From: Nageia nagi
Lineage: Eukaryota; Pinophyta
NCBI GenBank assembly: GCA_050084985.1
Contig: JBITNC010000001.1
Coordinates: 159,278,001-159,342,000, forward strand
DNA: 64,000 bases
Direction of reading: 5' to 3'
Shown here: in pieces, positions 1 to 11,029 of the stretch
Layout of the letters: each line of letters starts with the position of its first letter
Position numbering within the stretch: the stretch's first letter is position 1
Made by a program: the position numbers and the translations under genes
Notes under the pieces: model-generated
Told to the model about the DNA's origin: nothing
What the model saw: only the letters and a program-made list of their open reading frames with translations
The model's database searches: none

Positions 1-490
1 ATACAAGAGGTGAAGGTTGACATCCCTATCAATTTCTCTGATAGGTGGTTGTCCCAAAGATGAAACTTATGATGTCTCTTGATGCCACCTATCTTGAGAA
101 CTTGTTAACTTGCTAAGCTCTATTATCTCTCTCTTGCACACAACCCAAAATTACCTCTCCTACATCGTTAATGATGTACCTCTTCCACATAACCAACTAT
201 GTGCATCTTCATGATCAAGAGGTTCATATCTTAGGGAATGAGTCTTGCATCTATTATAATGAACATTTTTTAAGAGCTCATATTAAGTCTGATCATAATT
301 CTCTAAAGATTCATTATTGCTCCACATTGAGGATTGTACACAAATTGGCTATAGGCCCCACTCTGTATCAAGTTTATATGTTTCATGTATATTTCTTATA
401 ATATGATATAGAGTTGTTATTCATTGTATTCATAGACCAATTTATTTATTTGTGTATTTATTTAAATATTTTTACATTTTAGGGCCTACA
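1..490 (+). repeat. 5' LTR (left part missing)
   Basis: This segment aligns along its length with about 7772-8240, with scattered substitutions and small indels. Both copies end in a short A/T-rich tail followed by CTACA. Roughly the first 180 bases of the LTR lie outside the window. Internal sequence follows directly at 491. Confidence 0.88.
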
Positions 491-512
491 TTTTGGTGAA
501 CCCAACATTCTT
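491..512 (+). other. Candidate primer-binding site
   Basis: The bases right after the 5' LTR include TGGTGAACCCAAC. Primer sites lie here and normally begin TGG, complementary to the CCA end of a tRNA. I cannot assign the tRNA by eye, so the call rests on position and the TGG start. Confidence 0.4.
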
Positions 513-617
513 ATACACTTAGGTCTTGACCTAGGGTATTCTTTTGAAAAGTCATAAATCCATTATCGCTATTATTCATCCCCTTACTTGAAGCTCTTTA
601 GATAATAGCTAGAGAAA

Positions 618-2690
618 ATGATAAAACTAGTGTTTTTTTCTATCTATATTGAAAATATAGATCTAAATATAGAAAACCCTAAGGTATCCAAAGGGAGGGT
701 TCATTTCAATGATGTCCAAAGAAGTATTAGGCACAATCTTGATCTACCTATACAAGAACCTCATCCTAATGCTCCTAGTGACACTAAGTCTATAAGCTCT
801 AGCAAGAAAATGGATATTATCGATGAAACTCCCAATAGATTTGGTATTAATATTGATTAATCTATATTTGAAACTATAAGCTTGAATAGTCATTCTGATG
901 AAAGTAATGGTGAACTTCCTAAATTAGATAAAATTCATATTCATGCTCGATCTATACAAGAAGTGTTATCAAATAGACAAAAATTGGAATATTTTCTTAC
1001 TAATAATGCTAAAACTATTATTGATATTCTAACAAATTATGAGCTCTTAGTGGAAAACTTGACAACCTCAAAATTATTGAATAGTTTATTTTCATATGAA
1101 AATGTAGGGTCCATGCGATGAAGGATTCATACCATTGATACGAATGCTAATAACATCATGCCTTCCATTGAACATGCCACTGATAGTGTGAATGAGGCCA
1201 AGACAAACATTCCTCCTGAAATACCTATGCAACCTCCATGTGATGTATGTCAAATATAGAGGAATAGACGATGATGATGAAGATTATGAATACCTCATCC
1301 TCAAAATTGATCACTTTAAAAGAGGTAAGTCTAAGAATATTGTGCAAGATGAAAATCATGAGAATAAATAAAAAAAAAAAGTTGACAAAATTGTTGATGA
1401 CACTTATAAGCTACATCCTAATTGGACATTACAGGAACATCACATTAAATCTGAAATCCTTCTTGAATTACAAGACACTAGTAACTAGTCTTTAGAACCT
1501 CTTAAAAAATAAATGGATGTTTTAGCTCAAATACTTGATAAACTAGAACATGAAAGAGTAAACCAAATAGGTCCATTTGTTGTACTCAAAGAAAATGAAC
1601 TTATAAAGGCACAAATTCTACCTCAAACCCCTCCACCTCCCCAAAAGTGAAATCCAATGAGGAATGCAAACAAAAAATAGAATTAAGTGATGATGATATC
1701 TTGTTTTGTTTATAATGACCATTAATAGATAGAATTCTTGCTAAAGTTCTTGCTAGGAAAAAGAGTATTAATTTTACGTAGTTTAATGGTTTGCAAGATT
1801 CTAAGATGCATGTTAGGAAATTTCAAGAAGAAGATATGGAATATATGCATGATAAAGATATGCTTGCAAAATTGTTCTCACATAGTCTAAAGGATGAAGC
1901 ATTAAAATGGTATTTTCAGCTTATTGAAAAGAGAATTAATAGGTATGAAGATTTAGTTTATTAATTTTTGATAAATTTCATGTATAATATTGCTAAAAAT
2001 GTCTATTTCAATAATTTATGTAAAATTAAATAATTACCTAGTCAATTTATTCATGATTTTGTTAAAGTATGGATATGCATTGCTAATAAAATCACTATGC
2101 TTGAGCAAGATATGAAAGATACATTTGCAAATGCTTTGTTATCTATATATAAATTATTGGTAATTTCTAATCATGATATGACATTAGGGGATTGATGGAT
2201 GTTGTGTTTAAAAAAGAGCCATGCATTAAAAAATTATATGCTATGCAAAATAATAGTACCTCTACATATCACAAGGAATTGCAAAACCTTGAAAATAATA
2301 AAAAAGCTAAAGTAAACAATGTTAGTCATCAACAAAAAACTAACCATAAGCTTAGGCAAAATTTTATACCTTTAACTGATACTATCGATAATATTCTTAA
2401 TGTTTTCTTAAAAGAAGATCTGATTGAACTTCCTCCTATTGTTGAACCTAATTTTTCTAATGGTGTACCTAAAAATTTTTATATGAGGAATTTTGTAATT
2501 ATCATTGGGTTCCTAGAAATCTAACATGCAATTATAGGACTTTAAAGCATATCATACAAGATTTTATTGATAAAAAGGCTATTAAGATTGGTGATAGGGC
2601 TACTAAAGAACATGGACCTATACATCTTGATAATGGACAATTAGGAGTGTTCACCAATCCCCTACCTCCTTCATAACTAAGAGTTTGCAT
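618..2690 (+). pseudogene. Ty3/gypsy gag polyprotein remnant
   Basis: Several frames must be joined, so this is a broken gene. The clearest part is at about 1855-2190, where the translation includes LFSHSLKDEALKWYFQL followed by INRYEDL. This is the usual retrotransposon gag (capsid) pattern of a hydrophobic block, AL.W(Y/F), then a tryptophan/tyrosine-acidic segment. The region 2192-2524 continues in another frame, and 2520-2680 reads CNYRTLKHIIQDFIDKKAI and later VFTNPLP, which matches the linker between gag and protease in plant gypsy elements. The N-terminal stretch 618-1121 is in two frames broken by stops. Protease and everything downstream are absent. Gag would have formed the particle that packages the RNA. 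Confidence 0.72.
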
Positions 2691-3559
2691 TGGCACAATA
2701 AGTACTTCTAATGTTTTACACTATTATTTACTGACAAATGTAGATGCAAGCATGATAGCCCAAAAAAATAAGAAATAAAGCAAAAACCAACATCGCTAGT
2801 GGCATGCATCATTACTCCTATGGTGCTAACAACATGCAATACATGAAACCAAAGGTACCTCTTTTTGTTCTTGCATCTGCAAAATGTCATTGGGTTGAAA
2901 AAACCCCTTAGGTACGTAAGTTATTGTTTAAAATTTCATGCTTATACCTATAGTATAAATTATCTAGGTTATGCATCTATCTGGCCATTTTGAATTATTG
3001 CTTCTTCATCACATGAATTGATTGCTTCTTCTGACTCATAAAAATTTATACTTACACTATTTCTTTATTTCATTATCTCTTTCATGATTGCTTATATTGC
3101 TAGTGGCATATTGATTCTATTTCACATCATTAGTGAAGTGCTTTTCAAAGGATAGAATGTAAAAGGATAGTATTTTAGTCATGGTTATCATGTTTGGAGT
3201 CTGTTAGATTGGTTACTTATTGATTTTCATGGCATCTAATAAGAAAAATGGATAAAAGTCTGATTAGATCCCCATTTCAGCTTTGGTACTTGCATTATGG
3301 GTTGATTTGTATTTTATTGGAAATGATTTATAATTTTCTTTGTGAATTATCAAATGATTGAATTTAGTTCTTTGTGATTTGTTAAGATGCTCTTTACAAT
3401 TATGTGAAATTAAATTTATTAAGTGCATGGTGTCCTTTTAGCAAATTTTTATTATTAACTTGTAAGGCAAAATTAAAACTTACAAATTTAAAATGCATTC
3501 CCATTTAAGAAAATAATAAAATATATCAAACACATGGATTGAATAAAAAAATGGATCAT
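2691..3559. other. Non-coding interior of gypsy element
   Basis: AT-rich sequence between the gag end and the antisense PMD frame. No pol motif or other coding pattern was seen on either strand. The open stretch on the minus strand at 2708-2890 is short and without recognisable motifs. Confidence 0.5.
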
Positions 3560-5388
3560 ATGTATATATATAAATATGAGTACAAAATGAGGAGGTCCCA
3601 TGACCATAACCCTCATTGAGGAGGAGTAATGCCACCACTACTAGCAATATCTCACGTCCTGGCCCTAACCCTATGATTGCTCCCACTAACTTTCATCTCC
3701 AAGGTGTCTGTAGATAAACCACTCATTGTCACTCCTTGAATCTCAAGGAGGGTATTCACTCTTTTGTACTTCACCTAGAGAGTGGTGATCTCCTTATCTT
3801 TGGCCTCAATCCTATCCATCTAGCCTTGAATAAAATACCATTACTAGTATGGAGGGGGCATAATCAATCTCTGTTGCAACCTCTTCATTAATTGCTCTAG
3901 AGTGGTAATTCATGCATCCCTCTCAATTAGGGTGGCTTGTAGTGTTTTCACTTAGGCCTCCATAGGTATAATCCTCATGAAATTCACTTCTAGTGAAGTG
4001 ATCTACCTATCTGCATCTCCTATCGATAGTGAAATTTAGGATTAGTTGTGTGTTCTTACATGGGTAAAAATTAAAAATCTTAAATTGTATAGTATCTTAC
4101 CTATTGCTGGTAGGGGCATAGCTGTGACTAAGATGTCCAACCTTGGTGTTCCTAATGCCTTTCTCTCTTGCATCGGTATGTCATGGATCAAGTTATTCAC
4201 CTAATATGGATCATCCTTTGATGATCCCTCATTAGAAGCCTCATTGTCCTCATCCATCTTGATGTCCTTTGAACAAACTCCTATTCATCATGCTACATAA
4301 TCAAGGGCAAACCCAAGAGCCATAGAGATATTTATGGCATTATCTAATGTTTGAGGCTCTTGCTATGAGAGTATTCATATTAGAATCACTTACATCCCCA
4401 TAGGCATGTCCCTCTTGACCATGTAGCATCGATAACACACTAGAATCGATGGGATCCCTTGCTAGATCCCAAACTACCATTGTACATATTGAGAGTGGTA
4501 TGGCTCCACCACCTTCCTTCATGTATGGAGGAATCACTCTTGATACATCCATGCTAGTTGGTTTGTGTCTACATACCACATGAAGTCTTGGTAGCATACC
4601 CATTGTAGGTCCATGATCTGTAATCCATCGACCTATCATCTCCTCATGTCTAAGGAGTGGGGTTACCTATATCCTCCACCTATGGATGTACAATGCACCA
4701 AGGAAATATCCCCTATATCCTCCCATGCCTATTGTAATCCCATAAGCCTTGTCATGGCTATGTGCTCATATGTCCAAATCTATAGGAGTTTGGCATGAGC
4801 AATCATCATGTTGAACTTATCAATTCTAACAAAGTTGTACAAATATTTGTACAACTAGGAATGAATCAATGGGATTCATATGAATTATGCTCCTCTCTCA
4901 TAGATTTATCACATCACCTACACCAATATGAGTGGGAAAGCTAAGCTACTCTTAGTTGGACACAAGTATGTATCTATGATTGTGACCACATACAATCACA
5001 AATGCCACCCTATTGGGGCAAACTGACATACCTTCACCAACTTGGTAGCTCTATGATCCCAATCATGGTCAGACTCCCTTATCAACCAAAGTGCCTCTTG
5101 ATATCAAATATTATTTTTTGAAAGATCCCTCTAATGCATGAGGCTTCCCCTAATGGGAATCCCCCAAATATGGTAAACATTAAGTAGGGTGATGGTCATT
5201 TCACCTGGGGGCAAGTGAAATGAATAGCAGTTTAGGTCCCATCTCTTTGCCAATGTTGTTAGTAGTAGTAGGTTCTGCTAAACATGTTCAATGATGGCTA
5301 GATCCATTATCCCACATCTTGTAAGGATATCATCAATGTAGTTAGTCCTAGGCCAACCCCTTACCTTCTCTAAGGTGATTGTAGTCAT
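3560..5388 (-). pseudogene. Plant mobile domain (PMD) protein remnant, antisense to gag
   Basis: Reading the minus strand from an ATG at 5388 gives MTTITLEKVRGWP, then (about 5250-5110) LAKRWDLNCYSFHLPPGEMT followed by ITLLNVYHIWGIPIRGS. The run of an ...RW... segment, then FHLP.GEMTITL..V, then a short hydrophobic and G(L/I)P segment, is the hallmark of the plant aminotransferase-like plant mobile domain. Downstream (to ~4300) many stops interrupt a PMD-like body. Around 4290-4190 lies an acidic segment (MDEDNEASNEGSSKDDPY), then a plausible splice donor. The last part (4030-3600) reads like a coiled coil (VKTLQATLIERDA, ITTLEQLMKRLQQR). PMD proteins occur both as host nuclear genes (MAIN/MAIL type) and as passenger genes of plant transposons. 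The position inside LTRs argues for a passenger. It is not functional here. Confidence 0.7.
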
Positions 5389-7574
5389 TGATCCTCCTCA
5401 TATGAGAACTTGGCATTCTTGTAAGGGAATAAAAGATAATTTAATTAAAAATATTCTTTTTTAAATTAAAAAATTGAATTACCAAAGTTAAACAACATAA
5501 AAATATGAATTTATCAAAGAAAAATATAAGAAAAGCCACTTACTACATGATTGTATGAAGGAAGTGAAGATACTCTACTATATGGCCCCTTTGTCCAGTA
5601 ATGGGACAACCAAAATCCCTCCATGCCTTATTCACCATCATGAAGTACAAATATACAATGATCAATGAAGGAAAATAATGGCATGTAAGTTAGAATGATG
5701 TCCAACAAGTCGAATACACCAAGATCCAATCACAAACAGCTAGGAGGATAGGTCAGTAAGTCAACAGGCCTTCATCAAGTCAAAGGGAGTCAGAGTGCTC
5801 AAACAAGAAAATTCAAAAGTTGAAATAACATTTTTAATTCAAAATTTTCTTAAATAATTTCTAAATTCCAACTGAAACCCTAGGGCATCATCCTTTTCCC
5901 CTATAGGTGCCCTAAATAATTACTTTGTATGTTCATTATGCATCAAATTATTTTAAATGCTTACCATTTCTTTTTCAAAAAACTTTTAATGTTGCTTTTA
6001 TGTTGCTAGCAGCATCCATTTCTTTGAATTAAGTGTACATACTTGGAAAAATGGTATATAATAGTGCATACATGCCTTTTATTTACCTACTACACATCTA
6101 TTGTTGAAATTGTGACAATTGTATTATTTAAAATTATTCATATTAAATGTACGCTACCAGTAGTGTGGAATATACTAAATTTGCAAAATTTCTAAATGCA
6201 CTATTTCGATTATTATTGTAATACATTTTATCGAATGATTAGTATACTCATAAAGTTGCTATATATGATTAGTTTTCATTCACAAAGTTTTATTTCATTT
6301 AAATTATACCTCAAATTTTCATTTTCAAATTTACTTATTGCTTGCGATACCTTATCAATTGAAAATGTATTTTTCACTACTAAGTGAATGCACTTTTGAT
6401 TTTGAAAAATATTGTATCCTTTTTTACACCATCAGTAGTGTGATAATTGCAAAATTGTGTGATGTTTTAAATAATTGCAAAGCTTTCATATTGTTTATGA
6501 TTCATAGAAATGATTATCGAAATATTCTATAGCTTGCAAAAATAAATTGCAAATATTGACAAATATTGGTATCTCATAATTTATCTAAAAATCTTATGAT
6601 CAATTAGACTATTATTTTCTTCCTAAATTGAAGTGATATGATATAGATGATTATCAATTGAATATCTTTCAAGTTTTTGCACTTGAAATAGAAAATCTCA
6701 CACCATCAGGGACATGCAATTGTTATAAATCATTTGGTATTGGCGAATGTTATAATTTATTTAATATTCACCCATTTATATTATTTCTTCATCCATATGA
6801 GTTGGTTTATAGATAAGGATCAATATTGTTGAAAACATGATCATAAAATTTTAAGCATCCCATGATGCTAGTGATGTGGATTTACATTGAAAATTCATGA
6901 AAATTGAAATGCTACAATGAATGGCCAATGAATAATTGAATATATGGTGCATTAACAAAAATTGAATATATTGGCTCATTGATATATTGACAATTATTTC
7001 ATAGCCATTATCTTTCCATGAGAAAATATTGTATTATTACAAGACATTACCATTGTGAGTCACTGAATAGACATTTATAGACTATGAGTTGTCTATCACA
7101 TTAGTCTATAAATCATGGCTATTACAGGCCTATGGCATCATAAAGAACCTATGCACTTGCTCTTCATAGGTTGAGTTATCTATCACAGTAGTCTATGTAT
7201 CACAGTTTATATCACTATGAGTCGCATCGACCATAGTGACACATTACATATTATATTTATTTCATCGTTGTTATTTTCATTGCTTATTCTTTCGTGGATG
7301 TGATCTATGTGGGTATATACTGCTTTTTTCTACAAGTATTATCCAGGTGGGTAGGATTGCCATCAACCACTCACCTCATAGAGGGACTCCTATTTTTGGC
7401 TTGCTTACCCAATGTAGCATGAGCTAGAGGCAAACACGACCAAAAGGGGGCAAGTAACATATCATACTTGACATATTAATCAAAATAGAGAAGTCCACTT
7501 TACCATTGAAAATCTTTTTTCTCTTCTCTAAACTTCTTTGGATTATGCAATTTCAATGCTTTTTCATTACATAT
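5389..7574. other. Non-coding 3' interior of gypsy element
   Basis: About 2.2 kb of AT-rich sequence before the 3' LTR. Near 7030-7230 a short motif (TCTATCACANTAGTCTAT) recurs in direct orientation. At 7440-7455 a second purine tract (AAAAGGGGGCAAG) resembles a polypurine tract but is not followed by an LTR. No gene is seen. Confidence 0.5.
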
Positions 7575-7590
7575 CCAAAGAGGGGCAAAA
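7575..7590 (+). other. Polypurine tract of gypsy element
   Basis: CCAAAGAGGGGCAAAA lies directly against the TGTAG start of the 3' LTR, which is where the plus-strand primer tract of an LTR element sits. Confidence 0.75.
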
Positions 7591-8240
7591 TGTAGCTACC
7601 TAAAAAGGATTTATTATTTATAAAATGCTATTATATTGCAATACCATGTGATAAGGCCAATGTAATATCATATACCATAGTTTAAATTTTATAGTTATCT
7701 TGAATATTGAAATGATTATTATTATTTTTATATGTTAGCCTCAACCCTTTCTATTTCCTTGCAGGTTATAAATATGGGAGGTGAAGGTTGACATCCTTAT
7801 CGGACTCTCTGATAGTTGGTTGTACCAAACATCAAAATTACGGTGTCTCTTGATGCAACCTATCTTGAGAACTTGTTAACTCTATGGGATCTATTATCTT
7901 TTGCTGCTCCTATGCTATCAATGGTGTACCTCTTCCATGCATCCATCGATGTGCATCTTCATGATTAGGAGGTTCAGATCTCTGGGAACAACTCTTGCAT
8001 CTATTATAATGAACATTTGTTGAGAGCTCATCTTAAGTTTGATTATAATCCTTTGAAGATTCAATGTTGTTCCACATTAAGGATTGTACACAAATTGACT
8101 ATAGGACCCACTCTGGATTAGGTTTATATGTTTCATGTATATTTTTTATAATCTAATATAGAGCTATTATTTATTGTATTCATAGACCAATTTATTTATT
8201 TATATATTTATTTAAATATTTACATATTTTAGGATCTACA
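7591..8240 (+). repeat. 3' LTR of gypsy element
   Basis: 650 bp beginning TGTAGCTACC and ending GGATCTACA. It is bounded on the left by a polypurine tract, and its last ~470 bp repeat the window's first 490 bp. Divergence between the two copies is clearly visible, so the insertion is not recent. Confidence 0.88.
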
Positions 8241-9340
8241 ACAATAATTGAATTCCTGATAAAATTTTGGAAAAGATACATTACTCAACCATGCATTGAT
8301 TATCTTATGTGCATATGAAGTCTTATACAAAGGTACAAGTTTTTTTGGTAAGGGAAAATCACCAACATCTTCTAATGGTAGATCATAAGGCTACACATTT
8401 GGTACTAGTTGGTGACATAATCCTTGACATCTTGATCTTCTTGTTCCTATTTCAATAGTATGTCCTTCTTCATCTAACAAATCAAGTAATATTGCAGCTA
8501 ACTTATGTGCCATAATATCATCACACCAAAACTCTTGAAGATAATCAGCACATCTAGTCGATCCAACTGGACCGATGGGATATTTGGAAATTAAAGGAGG
8601 TATTTTTCCACCTATATTTGGAAGCTCATCAACAACATAATATTGTATTTCTACAAGTTCTCTTCAATGCTTTTTATAACCCTTATAGGTTGAAAACTTC
8701 CATACAATTGATGCATTTAAGTAAAGAGTGAGAGTATCATTAAATCCAATCTTCTCTCCATCAATAATTTTTTTAGGTTCTAGAAAAGCACATCTTGTTG
8801 GAAATAACTCTGAGGCAACATGATCCCTTTTGCATTGTGACTTAATTATGGATATAAGGTATTTTTGATAGGCCTAATTAAGTATAAAATATTATAGGTA
8901 AAATAGATATGAAAAAAATTTAAAGGAAATTATAATGTTTATGCTAGTTACCTTCTTGTCTTCATCATCTTATGAAGATGAAGAAGAGTCATGATTGCTC
9001 TGGTTTTCTTCTTGAATCATTAACCACAATGTTAAAATATAATTAGATATTTGCAAAAAAGATCTTCTAATTGAGATTTTAAATGAATTTTATAATATTT
9101 CTATAAATGCAATAACATGTGTGTCAATTAAAGATATATATACCTCATCCTCTTCAGAATCATCATCCACATCATCATCAATGTCATTGATATAATCATC
9201 AATATCATCCTCATTAACATCATCATCATCATCTGATGAGACATCATCTACTGACATATATACTAGTTCATCATCTGATGGCTTGCAGGAATCATTATGA
9301 TTTGATGACACATCTTTCCTCTATTTGCATGGCATGGTTA
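8241..9340 (-). pseudogene. Unrecognised acidic multi-exon transposon gene, truncated by gypsy insertion
   Basis: I do not recognise this protein. A first exon (about 9340-9140) is extremely acidic: around VYMSVDDVSSDDDDDVNEDD and further D/E runs, ending at a donor-like GTATATA. A small second exon (~9010-8952) is also Ser/Asp-rich and ends in GTAACT. A long third exon runs from ~8850 to 8241 with only two stops. It contains FNDTLTLYLNASIVWKFS, VVDELPNIGGKIPPLISKYP, GSTRCADYLQEFWCDDIMAH and a C-terminal part reading to FPKFYQEF exactly at the gypsy boundary. Preserved exon borders and few stops mean it decayed recently relative to its neighbours. The divergent partner at 11030 and the shared CACTA end suggest it is a transposon gene, but the role is unknown. 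Confidence 0.5.
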
Positions 9341-9399
9341 ATATAGAAGCACTTACCTACATTATAATTAAAAGAACTTAATTAGTTAAACATTAAATG

Positions 9400-9750
9400 T
9401 GAACTCATAACCCTAAAAAAATAATGCTTAATCTATAATAACTAAAAAATAATATTTAAACTACAATAATTAACCCTTACTCCTAATACTAACACCTAAT
9501 GATAACCCTAACCCATACCCCTACCCCTAACACTAACCCCTAATCCCTACCCCTAACACTAACCCCTAATGTTAACCTTAACACATAACCCTTAACCCTA
9601 ACCACTACCCCTAGCCCTAACACTAACCCCTAATCCTTACCCCTAACACTAACCCCTAATGTTAACCTTAACACATAACCCTTAACCCTAACCACTACCC
9701 CTAGCCCTAACCCATAACCCCTACCCCTAATGCTAACCCATAACTCCTTA
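9400..9750. repeat. Degenerate telomere-like CCCTAA-type repeat
   Basis: About 350 bp built from CCCTAAC, CCCCTAAC and CCCCTAAT words, close to but not identical with the plant telomere word CCCTAAA. Within it a 90-bp segment is duplicated head to tail (9541-9630 and 9631-9720, differing at about one base). It sits between the divergent genes of the CACTA-like element, so it is probably an internal repeat of the transposon rather than a former chromosome end. Confidence 0.7.
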
Positions 9751-9760
9751 ATGTTTTTTT

Positions 9761-11029
9761 AATATTATTTCTCGTATTGAATCTATAATTGACTCTATTT
9801 TTGACTCCATGGAGAGTGAAAAATCACTTGCAAATTAAAAAATTAAAAAGCAACCCCACCAAGCATCACTATCTATTCACCCATTTGCTTTATTTTATCC
9901 ATTCTCACCCAAAATTACGAATTGGCATTAGTAGTGGAGGGAGTTTTTTGAAAGCTACCAGAGGTGATTTGGGAGAGTTCTTAGCCAAATTCATCTAGCC
10001 ATTCTTCCAATTTACAAGGTTTTCTTCTTCTTCTCTATTTTTTTTTACATTTTCAATATAAAAAAGCTAAAATTTGTAGGGTTTTAAAGATTTAATGTTG
10101 TATTTTGAAATTTCTTGAAGGAGGCCATAGTTCTTCAATATATTTTTTGTAGTTTTTATCAAATTTTGTAGGTTTTCATGATTTTAGTAGTTGCAAGCTA
10201 GGGTTTTTCCCAAATTTCTTTAGTTTTAATAAATTTAGCTAAAACCCACTAAAATTTAGCAAAAATTGACTAAAATTTAACTAAAATAAACTAATTTAAC
10301 AAAAACCACTAAAATTTAAACCTCAATTGAGAAATTTGAAACCTAACAAGCAAAATCGAAACCCCAATTACCAAAATTCTTACAATTTAACTAGAAAACT
10401 TATAAATTAGAAACAACATATCAAATGTAATTCAAAATTCTATCCTCCCTTGTGTCCTAAGTTCTAAAATTCTTCTTCCTTGATTTCTGAAATTCTATAA
10501 TTTTAAATTCTGTAATGTCATTTATAGCATAAATTTGTTTATTTATTTAATTAGTCATAAATTAAATTAAAATTATTATTTTTTAATTAGTTATAAATTA
10601 AATTAACTATAAAATATTTAATTAAAAAAATAATTTAAAAAATGAATTTTAATTTTAAATTAAATTATAGTATAATTTTGTATAATTAAATTAAATAAAA
10701 TTATTACGTTGAGTGACATAACTATAATGGTAGTTGTGGGAAGGCAACAACCTAAATGTCCATCCGTCCATCAAACATTTTTTAAATATAAATTAGTTGA
10801 CAAATAAATTTAATATTATAAAACTTTTAATTTTTTTATGCAACTAACTATATAAATAAATAATATAATATACGTATATAAAATAATTTTAATATATTTT
10901 AGTGAATGGATGCAAATATTGCAATTTATTTAAATGTAATTGTTTCCTATGTCTTTTATTTTAATGTCATATTTTATTCTATTCTAATATCACAATATAA
11001 TTGTTTACTTCTTTTATTTAGTGTTTGTA
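9761..11029. other. AT-rich spacer between divergent transposon genes
   Basis: No supported gene. The stretch 10205-10330 repeats ACTAAAATTTA-like words. The open frame at 9789-9998 has no motif. The sequence probably holds the promoter of the plus-strand gene that starts at 11030. Confidence 0.45.

Larger units (their letters stand above)
1..8240 (+). mobile_element. Ty3/gypsy-type LTR retrotransposon, gag-only, with antisense PMD frame
   Basis: Two direct repeats (1-490 and 7591-8240) bound a region with a gag remnant on the plus strand and a plant mobile domain frame on the minus strand. The 3' LTR begins TGTAG and ends CTACA, a perfect short terminal inverted repeat, and a purine-rich tract sits immediately before it. 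No protease, reverse transcriptase, RNase H or integrase motif is visible between gag and the 3' LTR. Gag-only LTR elements (TR-GAG type) are a known plant class and need pol in trans. The left end lies outside the window, so the target duplication cannot be checked; the base run after the right end starts ACAAT. The element appears to interrupt a minus-strand coding stretch that begins at 8241. Confidence 0.82.

Noticed and set aside
9400-9750. Telomere or chromosome end
   Set aside because: Words are not the exact CCCTAAA unit, sequence continues on both sides, and it lies inside a transposon.
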